Positions 7,620-15,799 of a stretch of 64,000 nt of DNA are shown piece after piece. The translations under genes and the position numbers were made by a program. The notes below the pieces were generated by a model. It saw only the letters and a program-made list of their open reading frames with translations, ran no database searches and was not told the origin of the DNA. The stretch's first letter is position 1; each line of letters opens with the position of its first letter. The stretch lies in NCBI GenBank assembly GCA_964345765.1, contig CAYFSJ010000002.1:10321-74320 (forward strand), given 5' to 3'. Source of the DNA: DUUI01 sp964345765 (GTDB lineage: Bacteria > Bacillota_I > Bacilli_A > Erysipelotrichales > Erysipelotrichaceae).

Positions 7620-9000
7620 AATGGAAAATCCCTTCTTGATCTAGTCTTTCATAAGTATGAGCTCCAAAATAATCACGTTGTGCTTGAATTAAATTGGCAG
7701 GATTAAACTCATTTCGATAACCATCATAATAAGCTAGCGCATTGCTGAGTCCAATGGTAGAAATTCCATTGGTAACAGCTAGACTCACTAGTTTTCTGGC
7801 GCTATTTTGATAGTTTTGAATAATTTGGGCAAAATATGGACTTAACATTAAATTGGTTAAGTTTGGATTCTCTTGATAGACTCTCGCAATCTCATCTAAG
7901 AAATGTGCACGAATGATACATCCACCACGCCAGCCCTTGGCAATGTTTTCAAAATTTAAGTCCCAGCCATAGCTTTGAGCAGATTTACTCATTAAGTCAA
8001 AACCTTGAGCATAACTCATAATTTTGGCCATATAGAGTGCTTCACCAACCATTTGAATTAATTCTTGTTTGTTTTCTACTGGCTGAATTTTTGGCCCAGA
8101 TAATACTTTGGAAGCTTCAACGCGCTCTTCTTTAATAAAAGATAAGAAACGATTATAAAGTGCTCCTGTAATGATGGATGTATTGACACCTTCTTCTAAA
8201 GATTGAGCCACCGTCCATTTACCAGTCCCTTTATTTCCAGCTTTATCAAGAATTTGATCAACCAAGTAACCATCGCCTAAGTTGTCTTTTGTTTTAAGAA
8301 TTTCTGCGGTTATTTCAATTAAATAAGAATCCAATTCTCCTTGATTATACTGACTAAAGATTTCCGAAAGTTCATCATTATTAAATTGACCGAGTTCTTT
8401 TAATAAATGATAACTCTCAGCAATTAGTTGCATATCCCCGTATTCAATACCATTATGGACCATCTTAACAAAATGACCTGCCCCACTATTTCCGATATAA
8501 GAGACGCAGGCTTCACCATAGGCTTTTGCGGCAATCTTTTCAAACATTGCACTGACAAGTTGATAAGCCTGCTGATCCCCTCCAGGCATGATGGCTGGAC
8601 CAAATCTTGCCCCTTCTTCTCCTCCAGAAATTCCTACGCCTAAAAAACGAATTCCTTGTTTTTCGAGTAATTTGTGGCGTTGAATCGATTCTTCAAAATT
8701 AGAGTTTCCACCATCCATGATGATATCACCCTCATCTAATAATGGCGTTAATAGTTCAATAAAACTATCCACTGGAATCCCAGCTTTGACCATTAATAAA
8801 ATTTTTCTTGGTTTTTCTAAAGACTCAACAAAGTCCTCTAAGGTTTCATATCCATTCAATTGTGGATGTTGTTTAACAACGTCTTGCATCGTTGAAATGG
8901 TTCTGTTAAAAACAGCCACTTTATAATTGTGGTCACTGAAATTAAGGGCAATATTCATTCCCATTACAGCCATTCCAATGACACCAATATCGTTTTTCAT
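7603..9000 (-). CDS. gnd: 6-phosphogluconate dehydrogenase, decarboxylating
   Basis: 465 residues. It has an N-terminal Rossmann fold (DIGVIGMAVMGMNIALN), the signature MDGGNSNFEES, the catalytic region GISGGEEGARFGPAIMPGG and the helical domain with DKAGNKGTGKWT. It converts 6-phosphogluconate to ribulose 5-phosphate and CO2 with NADPH formation. It is the first gene of the gnd-zwf operon, with AGGTGG ahead of the start. Together they give a complete dehydrogenase pair for NADPH and pentose supply. Confidence 0.96.
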   Translation of the reverse strand: MKNDIGVIGMAVMGMNIALNFSDHNYKVAVFNRTISTMQDVVKQHPQLNGYETLEDFVESLEKPRKILLMVKAGIPVDSFIELLTPLLDEGDIIMDGGNSNFEESIQRHKLLEKQGIRFLGVGISGGEEGARFGPAIMPGGDQQAYQLVSAMFEKIAAKAYGEACVSYIGNSGAGHFVKMVHNGIEYGDMQLIAESYHLLKELGQFNNDELSEIFSQYNQGELDSYLIEITAEILKTKDNLGDGYLVDQILDKAGNKGTGKWTVAQSLEEGVNTSIITGALYNRFLSFIKEERVEASKVLSGPKIQPVENKQELIQMVGEALYMAKIMSYAQGFDLMSKSAQSYGWDLNFENIAKGWRGGCIIRAHFLDEIARVYQENPNLTNLMLSPYFAQIIQNYQNSARKLVSLAVTNGISTIGLSNALAYYDGYRNEFNPANLIQAQRDYFGAHTYERLDQEGIFHYDWFE

Positions 9001-9071
9001 ATTTCATTCCACCTAACTATTACTAATATTCTACCTCAAAATTACAATTCTGAAAGAATATCGCTCAGACA

Positions 9072-9100
9072 TTGAATTTTGAATTATTAACGACCATAAT
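9072..9100 (+). promoter_or_regulatory. Promoter of DUF4349 lipoprotein gene
   Basis: TTGAAT (9072-9077), 17-bp spacer, CATAAT (9095-9100), followed by AAGGAGG ahead of the ATG at 9121. Confidence 0.6.
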
Positions 9101-9120
9101 AGTTTTAACAAGGAGGGCTT

Positions 9121-9999
9121 ATGAAAAAATTACTCACGATTCTATTGTTGTTGTTAGTATTAATTGGTTGTTCTCAATCAAATGATTCGTTTACACCACA
9201 AACACCTGCACAAGAAGAAACTGCAGCACCTGATATTGATGTTGATTATGAGCTATTTAGAGATTATCTCATCGATGAACCAAGCAACTCTGTATTTGAC
9301 CCAACAAAAATTGTTAAGTCGGGAACATTTAATATTGAAAGTAGAGATTATGACAAAGATAAAACAAGGCTTGAATCACTCATAACATCTCATGAGGGCT
9401 TTACTGAACGCTCTAGTGTTACTGGACATCCTAATCCTGACAATCCTTATTCCTTTAGAGAATTGACATTAACTTTACGAATTCCATCCGATAATTTTGA
9501 TGAATTTGTCAGTCAACTCAATGAACAATTCACAATTGTTCACCAAAGTACTCAAGCCAGAAGTGTAGCCGATAGTTATTATGACTCTGAAAATAGAATT
9601 GAAGTCTTAGAGATCCAACAAACTCGCTTACTGGAATTGTTAGAAAATGCCCAAGATTTAACCGATATCTTCTTATTACAAGAACAGTTAATGGAAGTCG
9701 AATATGAATTAAATAGTCATAAAAGTAATCTACAAAAATTAGATGATCAAATTGAGTATTCCACTATTCAAGTAAAGATGTATGAATTGAGTGATTCTCA
9801 AAGCTCACTTCAATCAAGCAACTTTTTGGATGAACTTTCTAGAGCCTTTTCTAGAGGGATTCATTCCATTATTTTAGCTGGTCAAAACTTTATTTTGTTC
9901 TTAGCAGAAAATGTTGTTTGGCTTGTTCTGTTAATTATTTTAGGAATTGTTGTGTATCGATTTGTACGGACGCCAAAAGAGAAACCAAAATCTGAATAA
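9121..9999 (+). CDS. DUF4349-type lipoprotein
   Basis: 292 residues. The signal peptide ends in the lipobox LIGC, so it is membrane-anchored as a lipoprotein. The middle has the DUF4349 pattern: a beta-rich part (GTFNIESRDYDKDKTRLESLI ... LRIPSDNFDEFVSQL) and then a long coiled coil (about residues 150-215: NRIEVLEIQQTRLLELLENA). A C-terminal transmembrane helix follows (VVWLVLLIILGIVVYRFV), with a basic tail. The role of the family is unknown. It is monocistronic, divergent from gnd. Confidence 0.82.
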   Translation: MKKLLTILLLLLVLIGCSQSNDSFTPQTPAQEETAAPDIDVDYELFRDYLIDEPSNSVFDPTKIVKSGTFNIESRDYDKDKTRLESLITSHEGFTERSSVTGHPNPDNPYSFRELTLTLRIPSDNFDEFVSQLNEQFTIVHQSTQARSVADSYYDSENRIEVLEIQQTRLLELLENAQDLTDIFLLQEQLMEVEYELNSHKSNLQKLDDQIEYSTIQVKMYELSDSQSSLQSSNFLDELSRAFSRGIHSIILAGQNFILFLAENVVWLVLLIILGIVVYRFVRTPKEKPKSE

Positions 10000-10004
10000 T
10001 GCGC

Positions 10005-10033
10005 TTTACAACAACGGGACTTTTAGATATAAT
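10005..10033 (+). promoter_or_regulatory. Promoter of tRNA-Asp
   Basis: TTTACA (10005-10010), 17-bp spacer, TATAAT (10028-10033), ending 9 nt before the tRNA. Confidence 0.8.
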
Positions 10034-10042
10034 CTTCTTACT

Positions 10043-10119
10043 GGTCCCGTGGTGTAGCGGTTTAACATGCCTGCCTGTCACGCAGGAGATCGCGGGTTCG
10101 ATCCCCGTCGGGACCGCCA
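10043..10119 (+). tRNA. tRNA-Asp (GTC), copy 1
   Basis: 77 nt with encoded CCA. The acceptor GGTCCCG pairs with CGGGACC, the anticodon GTC is at 10077-10079 and the T loop is TTCGATC. It is identical to the copy at 18587-18663. Confidence 0.97.
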
Positions 10120-10131
10120 TTATCGTAACTT

Positions 10132-10157
10132 AAAAGGAGCTTTCGCTCCTTTTTTTA
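10132..10157. terminator. Terminator of tRNA-Asp, shared with HAAS gene
   Basis: AAAGGAGC, loop TTTC, GCTCCTTT followed by T. The A tract on the left lets it also serve the minus-strand gene that ends at 10155. Confidence 0.8.
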
Positions 10158-11252
10158 TTTGAATTTAATAGACCCCATTTGAGAGTGAACCACCAAATAT
10201 TCATCGGATGAATCAATGACAACATGATTACTATTCGGATTTATTCTTATTTTTTGACAATCCGATTTAATTGATCCTAATTGAGTGGATAGTTCTAATG
10301 TCCCCTTTAATAACTCACTGTTTAAAAAGACAATACTACCCATCTTGCTAGTGACTTTACCTGATCCATAGAAGTCAGTAAACTTTATACTTCCCATCCT
10401 TGAATCAATATCAATCTGAGGGATCGGAGCATTAATCTTAACTTCCCCTGTCTTAACATTGATCTGACATTGATTAAATGAATGATCAACAATCACATTA
10501 CCCAGTGATAACTCACAATCTAAATTAAGTACTAAATGACTTGGGACACTGATTTCAATCGTTAAATTTGATTGATTAACATGCGTACTTAGTTTCTTTT
10601 GAGTATCAATTGTCACAGTTTTATTCTTTGAAGTCACCACAATATCATCATAACTAATATTGGTCTTTCCTTGGATATGAATTTGGATTTGCTCTGAAGT
10701 AGTTGGTTTTAAATGAACAGACTCTAAGGTTGAGATCACTTTTATGTTTTCAATTCCTTCACTATCAAAATTAAAATGCTTGTTTACATAGACTTGATCA
10801 CCACTTTGTTTTCCATTAAAAGTAACATTTCGCACCCAATCTTTCGCATAACCTATCTTGTGCTTCAAATAGAAGATTAAGATTGCGGCAATAACCACAC
10901 CAATTAATACAATGACTAAGATAAACCATAAAACAGCAGTTATGACACTGGTTGTTATTTTAAGTAAGTATGGAAGAATAGTAACGAGTCCAACTAAGAA
11001 GATTATGAAATATAATACTTTGGAGAATTTAAGTACCTCTTGTTTCTGATTCTTTTTAGGCGCATATCCTAAATAATCTTTGGCGACATCTTTTGGGTTT
11101 CCTAACTCACTCGCTATTTCTTGTTCGCTTTTTCCCATTAACAATCCATTTTCAAAATGTTCTTGATAATCATCAATGATTTCATCGACAACTTCTTTGT
11201 CTAAATCACTTAAAGCATTTCTTAACTTTCTTAAATAAGTCTCTTTATTCAT
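10155..11252 (-). CDS. HAAS (DUF1700) membrane protein with DUF4097 beta-strand domain
   Basis: 365 residues. The N-terminal 60 residues (ETYLRKLRNAL ... SEQEIASELGNPKDVAKDYLG) form the HAAS/DUF1700 helical domain that in this family goes with PadR regulators. Two or three membrane segments follow (about residues 77-130). The rest is a repetitive beta-strand DUF4097 domain in which GSIKF/GSIV units recur (TSKMGSIVFLNS, STQLGSIKSD, SQMGSIKFK). It overlaps the padR stop by 4 bp. This pairing is a known envelope-associated regulator module; the signal it senses is unknown. Confidence 0.85.
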   Translation of the reverse strand: MNKETYLRKLRNALSDLDKEVVDEIIDDYQEHFENGLLMGKSEQEIASELGNPKDVAKDYLGYAPKKNQKQEVLKFSKVLYFIIFLVGLVTILPYLLKITTSVITAVLWFILVIVLIGVVIAAILIFYLKHKIGYAKDWVRNVTFNGKQSGDQVYVNKHFNFDSEGIENIKVISTLESVHLKPTTSEQIQIHIQGKTNISYDDIVVTSKNKTVTIDTQKKLSTHVNQSNLTIEISVPSHLVLNLDCELSLGNVIVDHSFNQCQINVKTGEVKINAPIPQIDIDSRMGSIKFTDFYGSGKVTSKMGSIVFLNSELLKGTLELSTQLGSIKSDCQKIRINPNSNHVVIDSSDEYLVVHSQMGSIKFK

Positions 11253-11566
11253 TTCTTTTGTCCTTCCATTAACTTAATCACACCATTGGTAAACTTGATG
11301 ACTTCATCAATTTGAGCTTGAGCTTCCATCATCCCTTTTCGAGTCAATCGATAGTATTTTCTAACTGGACCAACTCCGGACTCAACATAATACGTTTCCA
11401 CCCATTTTTGGTCTCGAAGTCGCTTTAAAAGTGGATAGATTGTTCCCTCAGAGATTTCTATAAATTCTGAAATCGACTCCACTAACTCATAGCCATAATA
11501 ATCACGCTGTTTTAATAATGCTAGGACACAAGGTTCTAGTATTCCTTTTTTAAACTGAGCATTCAT
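11249..11566 (-). CDS. PadR-family transcriptional regulator
   Basis: 105 residues, a compact PadR winged helix: ILEPCVLALLKQRDYYGYELVESI, then SEGTIYPLLKRLRDQKWVETYYVES, then RKYYRLTRKGM and a short C-terminal dimerisation helix. It precedes and overlaps the HAAS gene, the usual arrangement. There is no Shine-Dalgarno sequence, and the TATACT -10 ends 6 nt before the ATG, so the mRNA is predicted to be leaderless. A palindrome covers its -35, consistent with autorepression. Confidence 0.9.
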   Translation of the reverse strand: MNAQFKKGILEPCVLALLKQRDYYGYELVESISEFIEISEGTIYPLLKRLRDQKWVETYYVESGVGPVRKYYRLTRKGMMEAQAQIDEVIKFTNGVIKLMEGQKK

Positions 11567-11572
11567 ATATCA

Positions 11573-11601
11573 AGTATACAAGAATGTACCTTACTTTGCA
11601 A
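11573..11601 (-). promoter_or_regulatory. Promoter of padR operon
   Basis: TTGCAA (11601-11596), 17-bp spacer, TATACT (11578-11573). The last base of the -10 is 6 nt from the ATG at 11566. Confidence 0.75.
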
Positions 11602-11606
11602 GGTAC
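11586..11606. promoter_or_regulatory. Candidate PadR operator
   Basis: Perfect inverted repeat GTACCTT-N7-AAGGTAC spanning the -35 hexamer. The position fits autorepression by the adjacent PadR protein; the assignment is inference. Confidence 0.55.
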
Positions 11607-11614
11607 CTTTTAAA

Positions 11615-12886
11615 CTATTCTAAATTTATCTTTACCTGAGTATGATCTCTATCACCAAAGTTTTTGATGGCACTCCTCATATTAAAGGTTTCAAAGGAGT
11701 ATTCTTGATTTAGTCGATTAAACTCATCATCATATAAGAACTCATCAACATAATTAGCTAACTGCCCACTAAAGTAATGCGCCTTTATCTTTGCATCATA
11801 GCTAGCAATCGTTAGTAAATCTTGTTCATTAAAATCAAGCATTTCATCATAAAGCCTAAATGCAGTTCTTCTGAAATTTACTTCTGTAATTGTCTCTAGC
11901 GATGTTTTTTCAAAATTGAGTAATTCTAGATTATCGAAATGATTTTCTTTAGCATACGTCGAAACATCAACCACCTTTGTTTTATAAACAAAGGACTCAT
12001 CAGGAAAATAGTCGATTATTCCAACCTGATTTTGATACACCGCAAGTGATCCAGTCGCAATATCTGTTAGGCCTTGTTGTTGGGCAATATGTTGAACATG
12101 AATATGTCCACTTAAGGTTAGCTTAACATCATATTCTTTTAATAACTTAATTAAAGATTCATGATTGTTAATGGTAAAACCGTCATTCAGACGTGGATAA
12201 TGGACTAAGACATTATGATGACTTGCCAAGATGACTTGTGCACCATTTTCTTTTGATTGACTCAGTTGTTGTTCTAACCATTCTAGAGTTTCAGGTTTTA
12301 GTTGACCTCCATGAATGTTTTTACAGGATTCATCACAACGTGAATCTAACATGATGATATCAAGAGACTCGCTCACTCTTACTTTATAGCTTAAGGATGC
12401 CCTATCCTGACTACTGGCTTGTTTGAAACCAAATGAGTGATAAATCTTTTTATATTCTTCTTGGCTAACTGATGGAACTCTTATGGACTTCTCTTCTAAC
12501 ATTTGAATGGATGAGGGACTATTAATATCATGATTTCCAGTATTAACCAAAACCAATGAATCAAGTTGTTTTAGCTTTTTACTTAAATAACGATGATTCT
12601 CTCTTTCTCCATTAAACACTAAATCTCCATTTAATAGGATGACATCTGGTTTTAGTTGTTTCATTTCATCGATAAATGCATCGGTTATTTCACCAATATA
12701 ATTGATTTGTTTACCATCCGCTCTTAAAGTGAGCTCCCTAGTTCTATCATGATTAAAAATCATGCTTTGATGAGCATAATGTAAGTCGTTAGCAACAACA
12801 ATTCTTAGTGGTTTATGATAATCAGCCACTTGATGAGAGCAACCTGCTAACAAAATAAAAAAGACCATGAATACTATTCTTTTCAT
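11615..12886 (-). CDS. Calcineurin-like metallophosphoesterase lipoprotein
   Basis: 423 residues. A short signal peptide ends in the lipobox LAGC (MKRIVFMVFFILLAGC). The metallophosphoesterase motifs are in order: NDLHY, NGDLVFNGE, NTGNHDIN, ASHHN and SGHIHVQH, giving a binuclear metal site on the outer face of the membrane. The substrate is unknown. The C-terminal 150 residues are helical and unassigned. There is no Shine-Dalgarno site, and TATAAT ends 6 nt before the ATG. The first codons lie inside a hairpin that also looks like the tpx terminator. Confidence 0.88.
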   Translation of the reverse strand: MKRIVFMVFFILLAGCSHQVADYHKPLRIVVANDLHYAHQSMIFNHDRTRELTLRADGKQINYIGEITDAFIDEMKQLKPDVILLNGDLVFNGERENHRYLSKKLKQLDSLVLVNTGNHDINSPSSIQMLEEKSIRVPSVSQEEYKKIYHSFGFKQASSQDRASLSYKVRVSESLDIIMLDSRCDESCKNIHGGQLKPETLEWLEQQLSQSKENGAQVILASHHNVLVHYPRLNDGFTINNHESLIKLLKEYDVKLTLSGHIHVQHIAQQQGLTDIATGSLAVYQNQVGIIDYFPDESFVYKTKVVDVSTYAKENHFDNLELLNFEKTSLETITEVNFRRTAFRLYDEMLDFNEQDLLTIASYDAKIKAHYFSGQLANYVDEFLYDDEFNRLNQEYSFETFNMRSAIKNFGDRDHTQVKINLE

Positions 12887-12892
12887 GGTCTT
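12851..12892 (-). terminator. Terminator of tpx embedded in the start of the next gene
   Basis: Minus strand: AAGACCATGAA (12892-12882), ten-base loop, TTCATGGTCTT (12871-12861), then TTTTATTTTG. It has an 11-bp perfect stem and a U tract, and contains the start codon and signal-peptide codons of the metallophosphoesterase gene. Confidence 0.65.
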
Positions 12893-12898
12893 ATTATA
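12893..12898 (-). promoter_or_regulatory. -10 element of leaderless metallophosphoesterase gene
   Basis: TATAAT on the minus strand, ending 6 nt before the ATG at 12886. The -35 is weak (TAGTCA at 17 bp). Confidence 0.55.
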
Positions 12899-12918
12899 TT
12901 CTATTCTTTTGTCAGTGA

Positions 12919-13434
12919 CTAGACTAGTTCTTTGAGTACATTGAGTGCTTTATTGTAGTCTGGTTCTTCTGCCACCTGTTTGTTGATATCGATATATCTA
13001 ACGGTGTTATCGTTGTCTAAAACTAACACGGCGCGAGCTAATAAGCGTAGTTCTTTCATTAATAAACCATATTTTTGTCCAAAGTCTGAATCTTTATGGT
13101 CTGATACAACCATCATCTTATGAATATCATGTTCTTCATTAAATCTCTTTTGAGCAAATGGTAAATCATTAGAGATGGTAATCATCACGACCGAATCATC
13201 AAGGTCCGTTGCTTCTTTATTAAAGTGTTTGGTTTGTAGCTGACAAACGCCTGTATCAAGCGATGGCACAACCGAAATAATTTTAATCTTTCCATCTAAA
13301 TCACTTAGTTTAAACTCAGATAAATCTTGTTTAATGGCTGTAAAATCAGGGGCTTTATCACCAACTTCAATAGGATCACCTACTAAAGTCATAGGATTTT
13401 CTTTAAATTGTACTAAACCTGTACGTTCTTTCAT
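12919..13434 (-). CDS. tpx: Thiol peroxidase, Tpx-type peroxiredoxin
   Basis: 171 residues with the Tpx pattern: MTLVG, DKAPDFTA, SVVPSLDTGVCQLQT and the C-terminal ARAVLVLD. It reduces peroxides using the peroxidatic Cys64. The usual resolving cysteine on helix 3 is absent: the site reads LPFAQKRFNEEHD, and Cys64 is the only cysteine in the protein. It should therefore work as a 1-Cys enzyme needing an external thiol. AAGGAGG precedes the start. Its transcript probably ends at the hairpin inside the next gene. Confidence 0.93.
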   Translation of the reverse strand: MKERTGLVQFKENPMTLVGDPIEVGDKAPDFTAIKQDLSEFKLSDLDGKIKIISVVPSLDTGVCQLQTKHFNKEATDLDDSVVMITISNDLPFAQKRFNEEHDIHKMMVVSDHKDSDFGQKYGLLMKELRLLARAVLVLDNDNTVRYIDINKQVAEEPDYNKALNVLKELV

Positions 13435-13493
13435 TGTTATGTCCTCCTTGTTTCTATTGTATCGAAATTAAGAAGTTCATCCAATAAATATAC

Positions 13494-13937
13494 CTATTTG
13501 AACTGTATATAATCTTTAAGTTTATATACTTGAAGTAGTTGATGTGGCCACTCTAATTCAATAGCCATTCCCTTCTTAACTTCAATTACTTGATTCGTTA
13601 AGCGCTCAATCCAAATTGAAATAATCGGTTCATGACCGACAAAAACAAGATAATCGCTGTCATCATGTTGATTAACACAATGACTAAACTCATCGAAATT
13701 CCCTGTCTCTAAAAAATCCACTTCAGTAATTGGTTGTTTTAGATACTGAGCAGTTTCTTTCGCTCTCACTAACGGAGAACTAAATACTTTTACGTTAACG
13801 TTTTTTAGATAGTCGTTTAAATAAGGCATATTCTTTTTTAAATCATCATGGCCTTCTTTGGTTAATTTCCGATCATCATCTCTTAAGGATAATGATCTGG
13901 CTTCTGCTTTTCCATGTCTTATTAAAAGTATTTTCAT
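13494..13937 (-). CDS. SixA-like histidine phosphatase
   Basis: 147 residues, histidine phosphatase superfamily (SixA branch). Arg7-His8-Gly9 (LLIRHGKAE) is the catalytic motif, with the second signature SSPLVRAKETA and the second histidine in FVGHEPIIS. SixA dephosphorylates phosphohistidine proteins in enterobacteria; the target here is unknown. It starts 17 nt after hydA, directly past the hairpin there, with no Shine-Dalgarno sequence next to the ATG. An AGGAGG in the last hydA codons would come within about 7 nt if that hairpin folds. Confidence 0.85.
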   Translation of the reverse strand: MKILLIRHGKAEARSLSLRDDDRKLTKEGHDDLKKNMPYLNDYLKNVNVKVFSSPLVRAKETAQYLKQPITEVDFLETGNFDEFSHCVNQHDDSDYLVFVGHEPIISIWIERLTNQVIEVKKGMAIELEWPHQLLQVYKLKDYIQFK

Positions 13938-13941
13938 ATGT

Positions 13942-13968
13942 AAAAAGAAGCAGACTAAGCTGCTTCTT
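13942..13968 (-). terminator. Hairpin at the end of hydA
   Basis: AAGAAGCAG (13968-13960 antisense arm), six-base loop holding the stop codon, CTGCTTCTT, then TTT. It may be a terminator or an intercistronic hairpin, because sixA starts at once after it. Confidence 0.7.
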
Positions 13969-15790
13969 CCTCCTGATTTTGTTGGTAGTAATCACGTTGA
14001 TAGTAGTGAGTATGAAGTAGTTTATGAGAAAGCTCTGAATTTGGTGACCCTAGGAAATCTCGATAGATTTGAATAATCTCTGGATTTTGATGAGACTTTC
14101 TTATAACTTGACGCTCATCTTCACTATAAAGGGCTTGAGCTCTAAGTGCTTTTGGCTCTAAAACAAGTCGATCCTTCGCACTAACAATTGGTTGTCCACC
14201 ACCATGGACACATCCTCCTGGACAAGCCATGACTTCAATGAAGTGATAGTCTTTTTCACCCGCTCTTACTGCATCCAGTACTTTGGATGCATTTAAAACT
14301 GTATGAGCGACTGCCACTTTAATTTCGGTTGGTTCTCCATTAATTGGTAATACAACAGAGGCTTCTTTAACCCCTCTTAAATCACGGACATCATGATATT
14401 CAATTTCTTGGACATCTTCACCAACTAAAATATCGGCAGCCGTTCTTAGGGCAGCTTCCATAACCCCACCAGTGGCACCAAAGATCACTCCAGCACCTGT
14501 ATATTCTCCCATTAATGGATCAGGGTCTTCATCTGGTAGATTATTAAAGTCAATTCCCGCTTCTCTAATCATATCGGCCAGTTCTCTAGTGGTTAATGAG
14601 AAATCAACATCTCTTAAACCATCCACTTCCATTTCTGGGCGATTCGCTTCTGATTTTTTAGAAGTACATGGCATGACTGAGACAGATAAAATATTTTTCG
14701 GATCAATATTATTGGTTTGAGCATAATAGGTTTTAATCATCGCCCCCATCATTTGTTGAGGAGATTTACAAGTTGATAAATTGCCTAAGAAATCCGGATA
14801 ATACATCTCACAGAATTTGACCCATCCTGGTGAACATGAGGTAATCATTGGAAGTTTTCCACCATTTAAGACACGATGTAATAATTCATTGGCTTCTTCC
14901 ATAATCGTTAAATCGGCTGAGAAGTTGGTATCAAAGACACGGTCAAAACCTAGTCGTCTTAGAGCTGCGGTCATCTTCCCTGTGGTTGGTGTTCCCATTT
15001 TAACCCCAAATTCTTCTCCAATAGCAGCTCTAACTGATGGTGCGGCTTGAACAACTACATGAATATCTGGGTTGTCGATGGCTTCAAAAACATGTTCAAT
15101 ATTAGATTTCTCTCTTAATGCAGCAACAGGACAGGCTTCAATACATTGACCACAATAAATACAGTTGACATCTCTCATTGAGTAATCAAAGGCTGGTGCG
15201 ACTTCTGTATCAAATCCACGTCCAACAAAGTCTAAGACACCTAATCCTTGAACTTTTTTACATGTATTAACACAGCGTCCACATAGAATACATTTAGAGG
15301 TATCTCTTACAATTGAATAACTTAAGCTATCAATCTTATGCGGTCTCTTTTCACCAGTAATACCGACGACATCAATTCCACGTTGTTCACATAAATCTTG
15401 AAGCTCACAACTTCCATTACGGTTACAAGTTAAACAATCACGATCATGATTGGCTAAAATAAGTTCAAGATTTTGTTTAACTGCCCGTCTAATTTTAGCG
15501 GTATTGGTCTTAATGACCATTCCCTCTTCTACTTTTAAAGCACAAGATGCAGGTAGATTTCTCATTGGGCGTCCATTGATTTCTACTTCAACCACACAGA
15601 GTCGACATGCCGCAATCTCATTGATATCTTTTAAGTAACATAGGGTTGGGATATCAAATCCTGCTTGTCTAGCAGCTAGTAGAACGGTTAAATCTTCATC
15701 GACTTCTAGTGGAATATTATTAATTTTAATGTTTACCTTTTTAGGTAAGTGAATTGGATTCGGATTCAATTCATTTTCTCTTAATGACAT
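13955..15790 (-). CDS. hydA: [FeFe]-hydrogenase large subunit of a trimeric NAD(H)-linked enzyme
   Basis: 611 residues. It has an N-terminal 2Fe-2S domain (Cys51, 62, 65, 83), a His-Cys3 4Fe-4S site (His115, Cys119, 122, 128), two 4Fe-4S motifs (Cys167/170/173/177 and Cys210/213/216/220) and then the H-cluster domain. L1 is TSCSPGW (317-323), L2 is MPCTSKKSE with Cys375, and L3 is EVMACPGGC with Cys523 and Cys527. It evolves or oxidises H2, receiving electrons from ferredoxin and from the NuoF/NuoE-like partners. L1 has Ser where the textbook motif has a second Cys. The HydEFG maturases are not in the window. Confidence 0.95.
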   Translation of the reverse strand: MSLRENELNPNPIHLPKKVNIKINNIPLEVDEDLTVLLAARQAGFDIPTLCYLKDINEIAACRLCVVEVEINGRPMRNLPASCALKVEEGMVIKTNTAKIRRAVKQNLELILANHDRDCLTCNRNGSCELQDLCEQRGIDVVGITGEKRPHKIDSLSYSIVRDTSKCILCGRCVNTCKKVQGLGVLDFVGRGFDTEVAPAFDYSMRDVNCIYCGQCIEACPVAALREKSNIEHVFEAIDNPDIHVVVQAAPSVRAAIGEEFGVKMGTPTTGKMTAALRRLGFDRVFDTNFSADLTIMEEANELLHRVLNGGKLPMITSCSPGWVKFCEMYYPDFLGNLSTCKSPQQMMGAMIKTYYAQTNNIDPKNILSVSVMPCTSKKSEANRPEMEVDGLRDVDFSLTTRELADMIREAGIDFNNLPDEDPDPLMGEYTGAGVIFGATGGVMEAALRTAADILVGEDVQEIEYHDVRDLRGVKEASVVLPINGEPTEIKVAVAHTVLNASKVLDAVRAGEKDYHFIEVMACPGGCVHGGGQPIVSAKDRLVLEPKALRAQALYSEDERQVIRKSHQNPEIIQIYRDFLGSPNSELSHKLLHTHYYQRDYYQQNQEEEAA

Positions 15791-15799
15791 AATGGCCTC

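Noticed and set aside
9935..10120. Minus-strand ORF over tRNA-Asp (and similar ORF at 18704-18916)
   Set aside because: They are antisense translations of tRNA genes, giving familiar spurious peptides; no ribosome site or promoter.
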